The translations under genes were made by a program, and so were the position numbers. DNA of 64,000 bases from Gordonia sihwensis NBRC 108236 (GTDB taxonomy: Bacteria; Actinomycetota; Actinomycetes; Mycobacteriales; Mycobacteriaceae). Location: contig NZ_BANU01000019.1 of assembly GCF_000333035.1 (NCBI RefSeq), forward strand, positions 58,343 through 122,342, written 5' to 3'. Positions 37,086 to 45,857 of the stretch are shown here, in pieces (position 1 is the first letter of the stretch; each line of letters opens with the position of its first letter). The notes under the pieces were generated by a model. That model was not told where the DNA came from, did no database searches, and was given only the letters and a program-made list of their open reading frames with translations.

Positions 37086-37160
37086 CCCGGGAGAACCGGC
37101 GGCGACCACACCTGGGCGAGTAGTGTTCTAAGTCACAGCGAGCTATTTCCGGAGGCTGTC

Positions 37161-37382
37161 GTGACGAACAGGTATCTCAGGTACGGTGATCGTCGTTTCA
37201 TCATCAATCGCGAGACGGAAGCCCGCCTTCACCGCGCGCTCGACAAGGTCTACGCCGACGGGAGCGCGGGCCACGAGTGGCTCAACCTCTACCCCGACAG
37301 CGAGGCCGAGTGCCGGCTGCTGATCGCCGCGGGGGTGCCGATCACGATTGAGACGGAGCCGTATCTCGACGCTCCTGCTTAG
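37161..37382 (+). CDS. Small hypothetical protein, 73 residues
   Basis: The protein starts MTNRYLRYGDRRFIINRETEARLHRALDKVYADG and is composed of mixed basic and acidic residues with one likely helix. I do not recognise it. A GGAGG site lies 6 bases before the GTG at 37161, supporting real translation. Its last 41 bases overlap the 3' end of the convergent PAP2 gene. Confidence 0.7.
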   Translation: MTNRYLRYGDRRFIINRETEARLHRALDKVYADGSAGHEWLNLYPDSEAECRLLIAAGVPITIETEPYLDAPA

Positions 37383-38565
37383 CCGCGTCTGCTCTCTCCG
37401 CCCGCCGGCGCGCATTGCGCGGGAGGATGTACCGGGTGTCGATGAGCCAATAGGCCGCGAAGACCGCTCCGGCGAGGCCCCAGCCGAGCAGGATGTCGAA
37501 GACGTAGTGCTCGCCGCTGTAGACCAGCGCGAACGCCATGGTGAGCGCGTACCCCATGAACATCGTCTTGCCGAACCAGCGCGTTCGCGGCCACATGAAC
37601 AGCGCGAGCAGCATCGTCAGTCCCGCATGCAGGGACGGGATCGCGGCGACGAGATTCGACTTCGTCTGACCGAACCGGACCGCTCGCAGCACCATGTCCA
37701 AGCCGATCACACTCCAGCCGCGGTCGGAGATCCGCTCCACGTACGGTTCGGCGCCGGGATTCTCCGGATGCACCTCACCGAGCAGGTTGCCGGGCACCTC
37801 GACGTCGGCCCGGTACATGCACGGCGGATCGTGCGGACTGTCGGCGACCTGCGCGACGGTGCAGCGGGCCGCCGCCCACGGCGGCGCCGCCGGGACCAGC
37901 GTGTAACCGACCAGGCCGAGGAAGCTCACCGCGATGAAGCACGCGGCGAACCGGCGCCACAGCGCCCGATCGCGCACCCACAGCACCGCGGCGGTCGCGT
38001 ACGGAACGATGAAGTACGACATGTAGACCGCGCTGGTGATGACCTCCCACCACGGCGGCGAGGACTCCTTCAGATGCGACTGAAGCCAGACGGTCGGGTT
38101 GGTCCCGAAGATCCAGTGGTCGACGTCCGGCGCGAGTTGCCAGTGCGTCGGCATGTCGAGCCACACCGCGATGTTCCGGGTCCAGTCGTAGAGCATCAGG
38201 ATCAGGACGAAGGGCAGCCAGTCGATCAGCACGGTGCTGACGCGACGGCGCCCGATGGTGGCGGCCGCCATCCCGAACGCGAGAAAGAAGATGAGACTCG
38301 TCCGGTCTGCGGCGATGCCGTACCGCCAGAAGTAGACGGCCAGGCTCACCGCCCAGATCGTCAGCAGGATCCGGCGCAGCAACCGGAAGTCGCGCACCTT
38401 CTCCTCGACGACTTCGATGGGCGCGTCGTCCGGGGGGAGATCCGGGATCGAGTCCGCACCGGCGGGAGGATCGTCTGGGTCGGGGTCGGATCCACCCGCC
38501 GTACCCGGCGACGCCGTGTCCACGCTCACGCCCGAGCCTCCTGCCCCAGTCGAGGACGGTGCCAC
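37342..38565 (-). CDS. PAP2-superfamily membrane phosphatase / inositol-phosphotransferase-like
   Basis: This 407-residue protein has a long disordered acidic N-terminus (about 55 residues) and then seven or eight helices. The PAP2 catalytic motifs are present late in the chain: IPSLHAGLTMLL and VYSGEHYVFDILLGWG, supplying the two histidines and Asp. Such proteins dephosphorylate lipid phosphates or transfer inositol phosphate to lipids. The start is uncertain: GTG at 38565 lacks a clear ribosome binding site and several GTGs follow in frame. Confidence 0.85.
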   Translation of the reverse strand: MAPSSTGAGGSGVSVDTASPGTAGGSDPDPDDPPAGADSIPDLPPDDAPIEVVEEKVRDFRLLRRILLTIWAVSLAVYFWRYGIAADRTSLIFFLAFGMAAATIGRRRVSTVLIDWLPFVLILMLYDWTRNIAVWLDMPTHWQLAPDVDHWIFGTNPTVWLQSHLKESSPPWWEVITSAVYMSYFIVPYATAAVLWVRDRALWRRFAACFIAVSFLGLVGYTLVPAAPPWAAARCTVAQVADSPHDPPCMYRADVEVPGNLLGEVHPENPGAEPYVERISDRGWSVIGLDMVLRAVRFGQTKSNLVAAIPSLHAGLTMLLALFMWPRTRWFGKTMFMGYALTMAFALVYSGEHYVFDILLGWGLAGAVFAAYWLIDTRYILPRNARRRAERADAAKQERRDTAPSQS

Positions 38566-38673
38566 CGTCCATGGCGAACTCTATAGAAGTTCTCCGGGAA
38601 TTGGCTGTCAGTGCACCGGATGTCTTCCTTGCGGCCACCCCGGAGGCGGTCGGCCAGACGATAGGCTGGGTTC

Positions 38674-39441
38674 ATGCGAGTCGGAGCCCATCTTCGCCAG
38701 GACGAGAACCCCGTCGCCACCGCCGAGGAACTCGGGATCGACATCTTCCAGATGTTCGTCACCGATCCGCAGAGCTGGAAGAAGCCCGAGCCGCATCCGC
38801 ACGCCGAGCAGATCCGCGAGTCGCCGATCGACGTGGTCGTGCACTCGAGCTATCAGATCAACGTGGCGAGCCTGAACAACCGCCTGCGGATGCCGTCACG
38901 CAAGGCTGTGGAGCAGCAGGCCGCGGCGGCCGCCGACCTCGGCGCGATCGGCCTCGTGGTGCACGGGGGCCATCTGAAGGACGGGGAGGACGCGGCCGAC
39001 GGATTCGCCAACTGGCGCAAGCTGTTCGAACGACAGGCGGACAAGGGCGGCTTCGGGGTGCCGATCCTGATCGAGAACACCGCGGGCGGCGATCACGCGA
39101 TGGCCCGGACACTGGAGTCGATCGAGCGCCTGTGGGACGCCGTCGGAGACTTCCCCGAGGCCGGGTTCTGCCTCGACACCTGCCATGCCTGGGCCGGCGG
39201 TGAAGACCTCGTCGGCCTCGTGGAACGGATCAAGTCGATCACCGGCCGGATCGATCTGATCCATCTGAACAACTCGCGTGACGAGTTCGACTCGGGCCGC
39301 GACCGGCACGCCAACCTCGAGTCCGGCCAGATCGATGCGGAGGTGCTCGCCGAGTTGATGAAGACCGCCGGTGCACCCGGTGTGCTGGAGACGCCCGCCG
39401 ACGGCATTCCCGACGATCTGGCGTATCTGCGATCGCTCTGA
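38674..39441 (+). CDS. nfo: Deoxyribonuclease IV (AP endonuclease, Nfo/End type)
   Basis: This 255-residue TIM-barrel nuclease incises DNA at abasic sites. It has VGAHLRQDENP, VVHSSYQINVAS, VVHGGHLKDG, ILIENTAGGD, FCLDTCHAWAGG and HLNNSRDEFDSGRDRHANL, which hold the trinuclear zinc ligands. It is close to M. tuberculosis End (Rv0670) in size and pattern. A TAGGCT box (38662-38667) lies 6 bases from the ATG, suggesting leaderless expression. Confidence 0.95.
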   Translation: MRVGAHLRQDENPVATAEELGIDIFQMFVTDPQSWKKPEPHPHAEQIRESPIDVVVHSSYQINVASLNNRLRMPSRKAVEQQAAAAADLGAIGLVVHGGHLKDGEDAADGFANWRKLFERQADKGGFGVPILIENTAGGDHAMARTLESIERLWDAVGDFPEAGFCLDTCHAWAGGEDLVGLVERIKSITGRIDLIHLNNSRDEFDSGRDRHANLESGQIDAEVLAELMKTAGAPGVLETPADGIPDDLAYLRSL

Positions 39442-39532
39442 CGGGCACCGGGCGCCGTCCGCTTGCATTTGTTAGCGGGGCCACACCGCACTCATATTGT
39501 CCGTCTGAACGGCTAGCGGTACGCTGTCAATA

Positions 39533-39548
39533 GTTACCGGCAAGTAAC
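39533..39548. promoter_or_regulatory. TTAC-N6-GTAA operator before fadE5
   Basis: The 16-bp palindrome GTTAC-CGGCAA-GTAAC has the same arms and spacing as sites at 51514 and 55224. Its right arm overlaps a candidate -10 box TAACAT (39545-39550), giving a leader of about 65 bases before fadE5. The likely binder is the TetR protein at 54591. Confidence 0.65.
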
Positions 39549-39623
39549 ATAGTCGGCACCGAGTCAGCCACCGGAGCCACGCCCCCGGGAAACGAACTTC
39601 TAGAACAGCGAGTAAGGAAAACC

Positions 39624-41465
39624 ATGGGCCATTACAAGTCCAACCTGCGCGATCTGCACTTCAACCTCTTCGAGATGTACAAGCTCGACGAGGTCCTCGC
39701 CTCCGGCGAGTTCGGCGACCTCGACCACGACACCGCGGTCGACATGCTCCGCGAAGTCAAGCACCTCGCCGAGGGCGTCATCGCCGACTCGTTCGCGGAC
39801 GCCGACCGCAATCCCCCGGTCTTCAACCCGGAGGACCACAGCGTCACCATTCCCGACAGCTTCAAGAAGTCGTACAACGCCCTGATCGAGGCCGGCTGGG
39901 ACAAGGTCGGCGTCGACGAGGAACTCGGCGGCCTGCCCGCACCCCGCTCGCTGTACTGGGCGATCGGCGAGATGATCCTGGGCGCCAACCCGCCGGTGTT
40001 CATGTACGCCGCCGGTTCGGGCTTCTCGAACATCTTCTACGACAACGGCACCGACGAGCAGAAGAAGTGGGCCGCCATCTGCTCCGAGCGCGGTTGGGGC
40101 GCCACCATGGTCCTGACCGAGCCGGACGCCGGCTCGGACGTCGGCGCGGGCATCACCAAGGCCACCCTTCAGGAAGACGGCACCTGGCACATCGAGGGCG
40201 TCAAGCGCTTCATCACCTCGGCCGACCAGGACATGACCGAGAACATCTTCCACCTGGTCCTGGCCCGCCCCGAGGGCGCCGGACCGGGCACCAAGGGTCT
40301 GTCGCTGTTCTTCGTTCCGAAGTTCCACTTCGACCATGAGACCGGCGAGCTGGGCGAGCGCAACGGCGCCTTCGTCACCAACGTCGAGCACAAGATGGGC
40401 ATCAAGGCCTCGGCCACCTGTGAGGTCAGCTTCGGCCTGCACGGCACCCCGGCCAAGGGCTGGCTCGTCGGCGAGGTCCACAAGGGTATCGCCCAGATGT
40501 TCGACGTCATCGAGCACGCCCGCATGATGGTCGGCACCAAGGCCATCTCGACGCTGTCGACCGGCTACCTCAACGCTCTCGATTACGCCAAGCAGCGCGT
40601 GCAGGGCGCCGATCTGACGCAGATGACCGACAAGGCCGCTCCGCGCGTCACGATCACGCACCACCCGGACGTGCGCCGCGCGCTGATGACCCAGAAGGCC
40701 TACGCCGAGGGTCTGCGCGCCGTGTACCTGTACACCGCGTCGCACCAGGACGCCGTCGCCGCGAAGATCGTCTCCGGCGCGGACGCCGAGATGGCGCACA
40801 AGGTGAACGACCTGCTCCTCCCGATCGTCAAGGGCGTCGGCTCCGAGCGTGCCTACGAGAAGCTGACCGAGTCCCTGCAGACGCTGGGCGGTTCGGGCTT
40901 CCTGCAGGACTACCCGATCGAGCAGTACATCCGGGACTCGAAGATCGACTCGCTGTACGAGGGCACCACCGCCATCCAGGCGCAGGACTTCTTCTTCCGC
41001 AAGATCATCCGCGACAAGGGCCAGGCACTGGCCCACGTCGCAGGCCAGATCCAGGACTTCATCGACAACGGCCAGGGCAACGGTGGCGAACAGTTTGCGG
41101 CCGAGCGCGCACTGCTCAAGACCGCCAACGAGGACGTCCAGGCCATGGCCGCCAAGCTCACCGGCTGGCTGATGAGCGCGCAGGAGGATCCGAAGCAGCT
41201 GTACCTGATCGGCACCGCGTCGGTCCGCTTCCTGATGGCCGTCGGCGATCTGCTGATCGGCTGGCTGCTGCTGCGTCAGGCCGTCGTCGCGCAGGCCGCG
41301 CTCGACGCCGGTGCCTCCGGTGACGACAAGGCGTTCTACGAGGGCAAGGTGGCCTCGGGTGTGTTCTTCGCGAAGAACATGCTGCCGCTGCTGACCTCCG
41401 TTCGCCAGATCGTCGAGAACAACGTCGACAACGACCTGATGGAGCTCGACGAAGCCGCGTTCTGA
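39624..41465 (+). CDS. fadE5: Acyl-CoA dehydrogenase FadE5
   Basis: This 613-residue flavoprotein carries out the first step of fatty acid beta-oxidation. It is longer than ordinary acyl-CoA dehydrogenases, with an N-terminal [17 protein letters not shown] segment and a C-terminal extension typical of the FadE5/AidB-like large subgroup. The catalytic Glu is in [10 protein letters not shown] (about Glu446), and [10 protein letters not shown] lies at the FAD/substrate loop. AAGGAA precedes the ATG. A shared operator upstream links it to fadA2, fabG4 and tetR. Confidence 0.95.
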   Translation: MGHYKSNLRDLHFNLFEMYKLDEVLASGEFGDLDHDTAVDMLREVKHLAEGVIADSFADADRNPPVFNPEDHSVTIPDSFKKSYNALIEAGWDKVGVDEELGGLPAPRSLYWAIGEMILGANPPVFMYAAGSGFSNIFYDNGTDEQKKWAAICSERGWGATMVLTEPDAGSDVGAGITKATLQEDGTWHIEGVKRFITSADQDMTENIFHLVLARPEGAGPGTKGLSLFFVPKFHFDHETGELGERNGAFVTNVEHKMGIKASATCEVSFGLHGTPAKGWLVGEVHKGIAQMFDVIEHARMMVGTKAISTLSTGYLNALDYAKQRVQGADLTQMTDKAAPRVTITHHPDVRRALMTQKAYAEGLRAVYLYTASHQDAVAAKIVSGADAEMAHKVNDLLLPIVKGVGSERAYEKLTESLQTLGGSGFLQDYPIEQYIRDSKIDSLYEGTTAIQAQDFFFRKIIRDKGQALAHVAGQIQDFIDNGQGNGGEQFAAERALLKTANEDVQAMAAKLTGWLMSAQEDPKQLYLIGTASVRFLMAVGDLLIGWLLLRQAVVAQAALDAGASGDDKAFYEGKVASGVFFAKNMLPLLTSVRQIVENNVDNDLMELDEAAF

Positions 41466-41510
41466 TCGGGCGGTTCAGATCCGGTCCACTCCGACCGGCG
41501 CAAGCGCAGG

Positions 41511-41547
41511 GACCCCGCCGGGAGCAGCCAGTTTTCCCGGCGGGGTT
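41511..41547 (+). terminator. Terminator after fadE5
   Basis: A perfect 12-bp GC-rich stem (ACCCCGCCGGGA at 41512-41523 against 41535-41546) closes an 11-base loop, followed by a pyrimidine-rich stretch TTCTCTCG. It stands 46 bases after the fadE5 stop. Confidence 0.85.
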
Positions 41548-41612
41548 CTCTCGTCACCGGATCCGGTCTACGGTCGGATCGGCGGAACTTCGTCCGATTG
41601 GAGCGCGAGGCA

Positions 41613-42668
41613 ATGAAAGCACTCGTCTATCACGGGCCCGGGAACAAGTCGTGGGACGACGTGCCCGAACCCCGGATCCAGGCGCCCACCGATGTCATCG
41701 TGAAGATCGACGCGACGACGATCTGCGGCACCGACCTGCACATTCTGAAGGGCGACGTCCCCGCTGTCACGCCGGGACGCATCCTCGGCCACGAGGGCGT
41801 CGGGACGATCACCGAGGTCGGCGCGGCGGTGACCACGCTGTCTGTCGGCGATCAGGTGATCATCTCCTGCATCAGCGCGTGCGGTAAGTGCGCCTATTGC
41901 AAGCAGGGCGTGTTCTCGCACTGCCTCGGCGACGAGGGCACCTCGGGGATCGGCTGGATCTTCGGCCACCTCATCGACGGGACGCAGGCCGAGTACGTCC
42001 GTGTGCCCTACGCGGAGACCTCCGTGTACCGGCTGCCCGACACCATGCGTCCGGAACAGGGCGTCGTCCTCTCGGACATCCTTCCGACCGGTCACGAGAT
42101 CGGCGTCCGCTACGGCGCGGTCAAGCCCGGGGACGTGGTCGCGGTCATCGGTGCCGGCCCCGTCGGCCTGGCCGCGATCGCCACGGCGGGACTCTACGGC
42201 CCGAGCCGCGTCATCGCCGTCGATGTGGATGCAGGCCGCGTCGAGCAGGCCCGCAGGTTCGGCGCCACGGACGGCGTCGTGTCGTCCGACGACGACTGGC
42301 GCGAGCAGATCCTCGCGATGACCGACGGCCTCGGCGTCGACGTCGCCATCGAAGCGGTCGGAGTGCCGCAGACCTGGAACATGTGCCTGGACATCGTGCG
42401 CCCAGCGGGACACGTCGCGAACGTCGGAGTGCACGGCACCGGCGTCGACCTGCCGCTGCAGGATCTCTGGATCACCAACGTGACGATGACGATGGGACTG
42501 GTGAACACCGACACCCTCGGCACCCTGCTCAAGATGGTGGCGCAGCGGAAGATCGACCCGGACGTGTTCATCAGCCACCGGTTCGCACTGCACGACATGA
42601 TGGACGCCTATGACGTCTTCGAACGCGCCGCGGAGACCAAGGCGCTGAAGGTGGTGCTCACCGCGTAG
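41613..42668 (+). CDS. Zinc-dependent alcohol dehydrogenase (MDR family)
   Basis: This 351-residue enzyme has catalytic zinc ligands in TICGTDLHI and GHEGVGT, the structural zinc loop CGKCAYCKQGVFSHC and the NAD fold VAVIGAGPVGLAAI. It oxidises an alcohol or reduces an aldehyde; the group including GTSGIGWIFGHLIDGTQAEYVRVPYAE resembles formaldehyde/isopropanol-type dehydrogenases. GAGG precedes the ATG at 41613. It follows the fadE5 terminator and is separately transcribed. Confidence 0.93.
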   Translation: MKALVYHGPGNKSWDDVPEPRIQAPTDVIVKIDATTICGTDLHILKGDVPAVTPGRILGHEGVGTITEVGAAVTTLSVGDQVIISCISACGKCAYCKQGVFSHCLGDEGTSGIGWIFGHLIDGTQAEYVRVPYAETSVYRLPDTMRPEQGVVLSDILPTGHEIGVRYGAVKPGDVVAVIGAGPVGLAAIATAGLYGPSRVIAVDVDAGRVEQARRFGATDGVVSSDDDWREQILAMTDGLGVDVAIEAVGVPQTWNMCLDIVRPAGHVANVGVHGTGVDLPLQDLWITNVTMTMGLVNTDTLGTLLKMVAQRKIDPDVFISHRFALHDMMDAYDVFERAAETKALKVVLTA

Positions 42669-42678
42669 CGACGATCCG

Positions 42679-42987
42679 CTACCGCGCGTTCGCAGCCGCG
42701 ATCACCGCGGTCAGCAGTCCCGGGTAGGCGGCTTCCATCTCGGCGTCGCGCAGCACGTACTCGGCTCCCTGGCCGGCGGGTCGGCGCTCGATCACGCCCG
42801 CCTCGCGCAAGATCTTGAAGTGATGGCTCGCGGTGGCCTTCGTGACGGTGTCGTACAACCCGGCGCACGAGACGGGCGCGCCCGCGCGGCTCAACCGCCG
42901 CACCATCTCCAGACGGACCGGATCGGCCAACGCGCTCAGCACCGCGTGCAGGTCGGCGACGTCCAACCGCGCAGTCGTCCCCGTCAC
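42679..42987 (-). CDS. ArsR-family transcriptional repressor
   Basis: This 102-residue winged-helix protein has ALADPVRLEMVRRLSRAG, KATASHHFKILREAGVIERRPAGQGAEYVLR, the ArsR recognition helix and wing. No obvious metal-ligand cysteine cluster is present, only a single Cys41. It is divergent from an MFS transporter across a large symmetric operator and probably represses it. GAGGAGG lies 8 bases before the GTG start. Confidence 0.92.
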   Translation of the reverse strand: MTGTTARLDVADLHAVLSALADPVRLEMVRRLSRAGAPVSCAGLYDTVTKATASHHFKILREAGVIERRPAGQGAEYVLRDAEMEAAYPGLLTAVIAAANAR

Positions 42988-43008
42988 GGGTCCACCTCCT
43001 CGAAAACA

Positions 43009-43065
43009 GTTTGATGGTCGTCGAACAGTTGCGGTACTGTCGTCACTGTTCGATCTCTATCAAAC
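43009..43065. promoter_or_regulatory. 57-bp nested symmetric operator, arsR/MFS divergent region
   Basis: Arms GTTTGAT (43009-43015) and TCGAACAGT (43021-43029) are mirrored exactly by ACTGTTCGA (43045-43053) and ATCAAAC (43059-43065), with equal 5-base unpaired spacers and one centre at 43037. A -10-like TACTGT (43035-43040) sits at the centre. The layout suggests two repressor dimers bound symmetrically over the MFS promoter. Confidence 0.75.
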
Positions 43066-43080
43066 ATACTCGAGGACGCC

Positions 43081-44313
43081 ATGACCAGCAGCACCGTCAC
43101 CCACCGACCGGTGGAGCGGACCACGCATCCGCAGGCGTGGTCGTACCTGCTCCTGCTCGCGCTTCTCGCGCTGGCACTGGGCTGCTCCGGACTGCCGTCG
43201 CCGCTCTATCCGATCTACCAGTCGGAATGGCATATGAGCCCGCTGACGATCACCATCGTCTTCGCGGTGTACGCGATCGGCGCGCTCGGATCGGCGCTGA
43301 CCGTGGGCCCGGTCTCCGACGCCGTGGGCCGCAAACCCGTGCTCATCGCCGCACTGATCTCCATCCTCGCCGGACTCGGCCTGTTCCTCATCGCTACCAA
43401 TGCGTGGGAGCTGATGATCGCCCGCTTCCTGCACGGAGGCGCGATCGGTGCCATCACCGTGGTGGCGGGCGCGGCACTGCTCGACGTCCGACCGCACGAC
43501 GGCGCCCGCAACGGCATGGCCAGCGGTATCGCCCTCAACGTGGGGATCACGATCACCGTCTTCGGTGCCGCCGCCGCGGCGCAGTGGGCGTCGAACCCGC
43601 TGCGGGTGCCCTTCGCGATCGTCGGCGCCGTGGTCGTGGTGATGCTCGTCGCCGTGATCGCACTCGTGGAACCGCACACCGAACGCACCGGCGGCCGCAT
43701 CCGCCTGCAGCGTCCGTCGATCCCGAAGGAGATCACCTCCGACTTCTGGTTCTCCGGAATCGGCATCATGACGGCGTGGTCGGTCCTCGGCGTCTTCCTG
43801 AGCCTCTACCCCGCGCTGACCCAGCACGCCACCGGCCACACGTCGGTGATCTTCGTCGGAGTCGTCGTGGCCGTGATGGCCGCGGCCTCCGCGGCGTCCC
43901 AGTGGGTGGGCGGCCGGCTCGATCCCCGCACCGCCGCCATCACCGGCGACCTGGGGATGATCGTCGCACTGCTGTCGGCGATCTGGGCGCTGCACACCGG
44001 GTCGACGGCATTCGTGATCGTCGATTCCATCGTGCTCGGCGCGGCCTTCGGTCTGGCCTTCGGAGGGTCTCTGCGGCATCTGAACGACGTCACGCCCCCG
44101 GATGCGCGCGGCCGGGTGATGAGCGCGTACTACCTGCTCGGCTACTTGGCGATGGGCGTTCCGACCGTCATCGCCGGGGCACTGTCGTCGTCGTACGGAA
44201 CCGCCGAGGTGTTCCCGTGGTTCGCCGGTGCCGTGGCCCTGGCGTGCTTCACGGCAGCGGTGCTCGGCCTCCGGGGCGGTCGGCCGGATCGGGTGCCCGC
44301 GGCCGGTGCCTAG
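43081..44313 (+). CDS. MFS transporter
   Basis: This 410-residue protein has twelve helices with the family loop motif AVGRKPVLIAA between helices 2 and 3 and PDARGRVMSAYY between 8 and 9. It resembles small-molecule or drug efflux carriers of the DHA1 group; cargo unknown. It starts at ATG 43081. It is divergent from arsR and likely under its control. Confidence 0.9.
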   Translation: MTSSTVTHRPVERTTHPQAWSYLLLLALLALALGCSGLPSPLYPIYQSEWHMSPLTITIVFAVYAIGALGSALTVGPVSDAVGRKPVLIAALISILAGLGLFLIATNAWELMIARFLHGGAIGAITVVAGAALLDVRPHDGARNGMASGIALNVGITITVFGAAAAAQWASNPLRVPFAIVGAVVVVMLVAVIALVEPHTERTGGRIRLQRPSIPKEITSDFWFSGIGIMTAWSVLGVFLSLYPALTQHATGHTSVIFVGVVVAVMAAASAASQWVGGRLDPRTAAITGDLGMIVALLSAIWALHTGSTAFVIVDSIVLGAAFGLAFGGSLRHLNDVTPPDARGRVMSAYYLLGYLAMGVPTVIAGALSSSYGTAEVFPWFAGAVALACFTAAVLGLRGGRPDRVPAAGA

Positions 44314-44327
44314 GGCGGAAGGAACCG

Positions 44328-44843
44328 TCAGCCCTCGATGCCGAGATCGACGAGCAGTTCCTCCGCGATCCGCTCCAGATCGGCACGGATGCGCGCGGGG
44401 TCGACATTCGGCGGCAGCCGGACCTCCAACTCCGCCTCGAACAGCATCCCACCGGCCATCGGGGCCTCCCGGGTGCCGGTCGTCATCTTCTCGATCGAGA
44501 CCCCGCCGGCGCTCAGCGCCGCCGAGAGTTCGTGAACGATGCCGGGACGATCGTTCCCGAGCAGTCCGATCGTGAGCGCCGGCCAATCGGCGGTGCTCGG
44601 TTCGGCGCCGTCCGCCGAGTGGACCGCCACCTCCAGCAGCCCGTCCAGTCCGGTGACCGCGGCGATCAGTGCGTCGGCGCGCTCGTCGGGAACCGCCACG
44701 ACGACGATGCCCGCGAACTTGCCCGCGAGTTGTGCCAGCTGACTGCGCTCCCAATTGCCGCCCTGCGCGGCGACCGCATCGGCGAGCGCCGACACCAGCC
44801 CCGGACGGTCGTCCCCGATCACCGACAGCACCAGATTCCGCAT
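44328..44843 (-). CDS. Two-ACT-domain protein, GcvR-like
   Basis: This 171-residue protein has two ACT domains, the first beginning MRNLVLSVIGDDRPGLVSALADAVAAQGG and the second PALTIGLLGNDRPGIVHELSAALS. Both show the DRPG loop for amino acid binding. It resembles the glycine cleavage system regulatory protein GcvR; the target here is unknown. The ATG at 44843 lies 6 bases from TACGCT (44855-44850), another leaderless candidate. Confidence 0.87.
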   Translation of the reverse strand: MRNLVLSVIGDDRPGLVSALADAVAAQGGNWERSQLAQLAGKFAGIVVVAVPDERADALIAAVTGLDGLLEVAVHSADGAEPSTADWPALTIGLLGNDRPGIVHELSAALSAGGVSIEKMTTGTREAPMAGGMLFEAELEVRLPPNVDPARIRADLERIAEELLVDLGIEG

Positions 44844-44866
44844 GGTCGAAGCGTATCGGGGAATGC

Positions 44867-45766
44867 TCACGCGGGCGGTCGCACCGGCAGGTTCTCCCGG
44901 AGGAATCGGCTCAATCTCTCCACAGCCGGCGTACGGATCGTCGAGGCCCAGGCCAGCCCGATGTCGCGGCGCAGCGTCTCCGGCGCCACCGGGACCTCGG
45001 CCACGCCGGCGATCGGGCGCCCGGCCCGCGGCAGCAACGCGATGCCCAGACCTCGTTCGACGAACTCGCGGGCGGTCGCGAACTCGGTGATCTCGATCGC
45101 GACCCTCGGCGTGTATCCCGCCGCGGCGCACCACTCCTGCGTCGCGCGCCGCAGATGATACGTCTCCGGGTTCGCGATGAAGTCTTCGCCCGACAGCTCC
45201 GCGAGCGCCACCGAGGAACGCCGCGCACTCCAGTGATTCTCGGGTACCGCCACGACGATCTCCTGTGAGCCGACCATCGCGTGCTCCACCTCGTGCGCGA
45301 GCGGAATGGTGATCGCGAGATCGAGCTCCCCGGACTGCAGATCGGCCACCAACTGTGCGCCGTGAGCCTGTTTGAGCTCCAGGCGGATCCCCGGATTGCG
45401 GTGGTGGAAGGCCGCCAGCAGTTCGGGCACCTCGCCGGAACCCATCGTCAGCGGAAAGCCGAAACGAACCGATCCGGTGCTCCCGTCTCCTGCGTCGACC
45501 GCGCGCTCCACAGCGTGTTCGAGCGCGGCGAGCGGTGCGCGGATGTCGGCGACCAACGACAGCGCGGCCGGAGTCAACCGCACCTTGCGTCCGTCTTTGA
45601 TCAACAACGGAACGCCCATCTGCGCTTCGAGCGCGTGCAGGCGCCTGCTCATCGAACTCTGCGAGACGCCGAGCGCAGCCGCCGCGGCGGTCATCGAACC
45701 GCCGTGGGATTCGAGTGCGGTCAGCGCGCGCAGCCGAGGGGACAGCTCCCCGGTCCATTCATGCAC
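44867..45766 (-). CDS. LysR-family transcriptional regulator
   Basis: This protein of about 299 residues has an N-terminal helix-turn-helix (GSMTAAAAALGVSQSSMSRRLHALEAQ) and a periplasmic-binding-like effector domain. GTG at 45766 is preferred because a TATGAT -10 box (45778-45773) lies 6 bases upstream; a GTG at 45793 is an alternative. It is divergent from mqo and may control malate oxidation. Confidence 0.88.
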   Translation of the reverse strand: MHEWTGELSPRLRALTALESHGGSMTAAAAALGVSQSSMSRRLHALEAQMGVPLLIKDGRKVRLTPAALSLVADIRAPLAALEHAVERAVDAGDGSTGSVRFGFPLTMGSGEVPELLAAFHHRNPGIRLELKQAHGAQLVADLQSGELDLAITIPLAHEVEHAMVGSQEIVVAVPENHWSARRSSVALAELSGEDFIANPETYHLRRATQEWCAAAGYTPRVAIEITEFATAREFVERGLGIALLPRAGRPIAGVAEVPVAPETLRRDIGLAWASTIRTPAVERLSRFLRENLPVRPPA

Positions 45767-45857
45767 AATCGGATCATATTCCAGCCGAATCACATTAGAC
45801 GGATCATTAGCGGCGGACGAGCATCGAATACGTCACCTCGACGCGAAGGAGAGCCCG

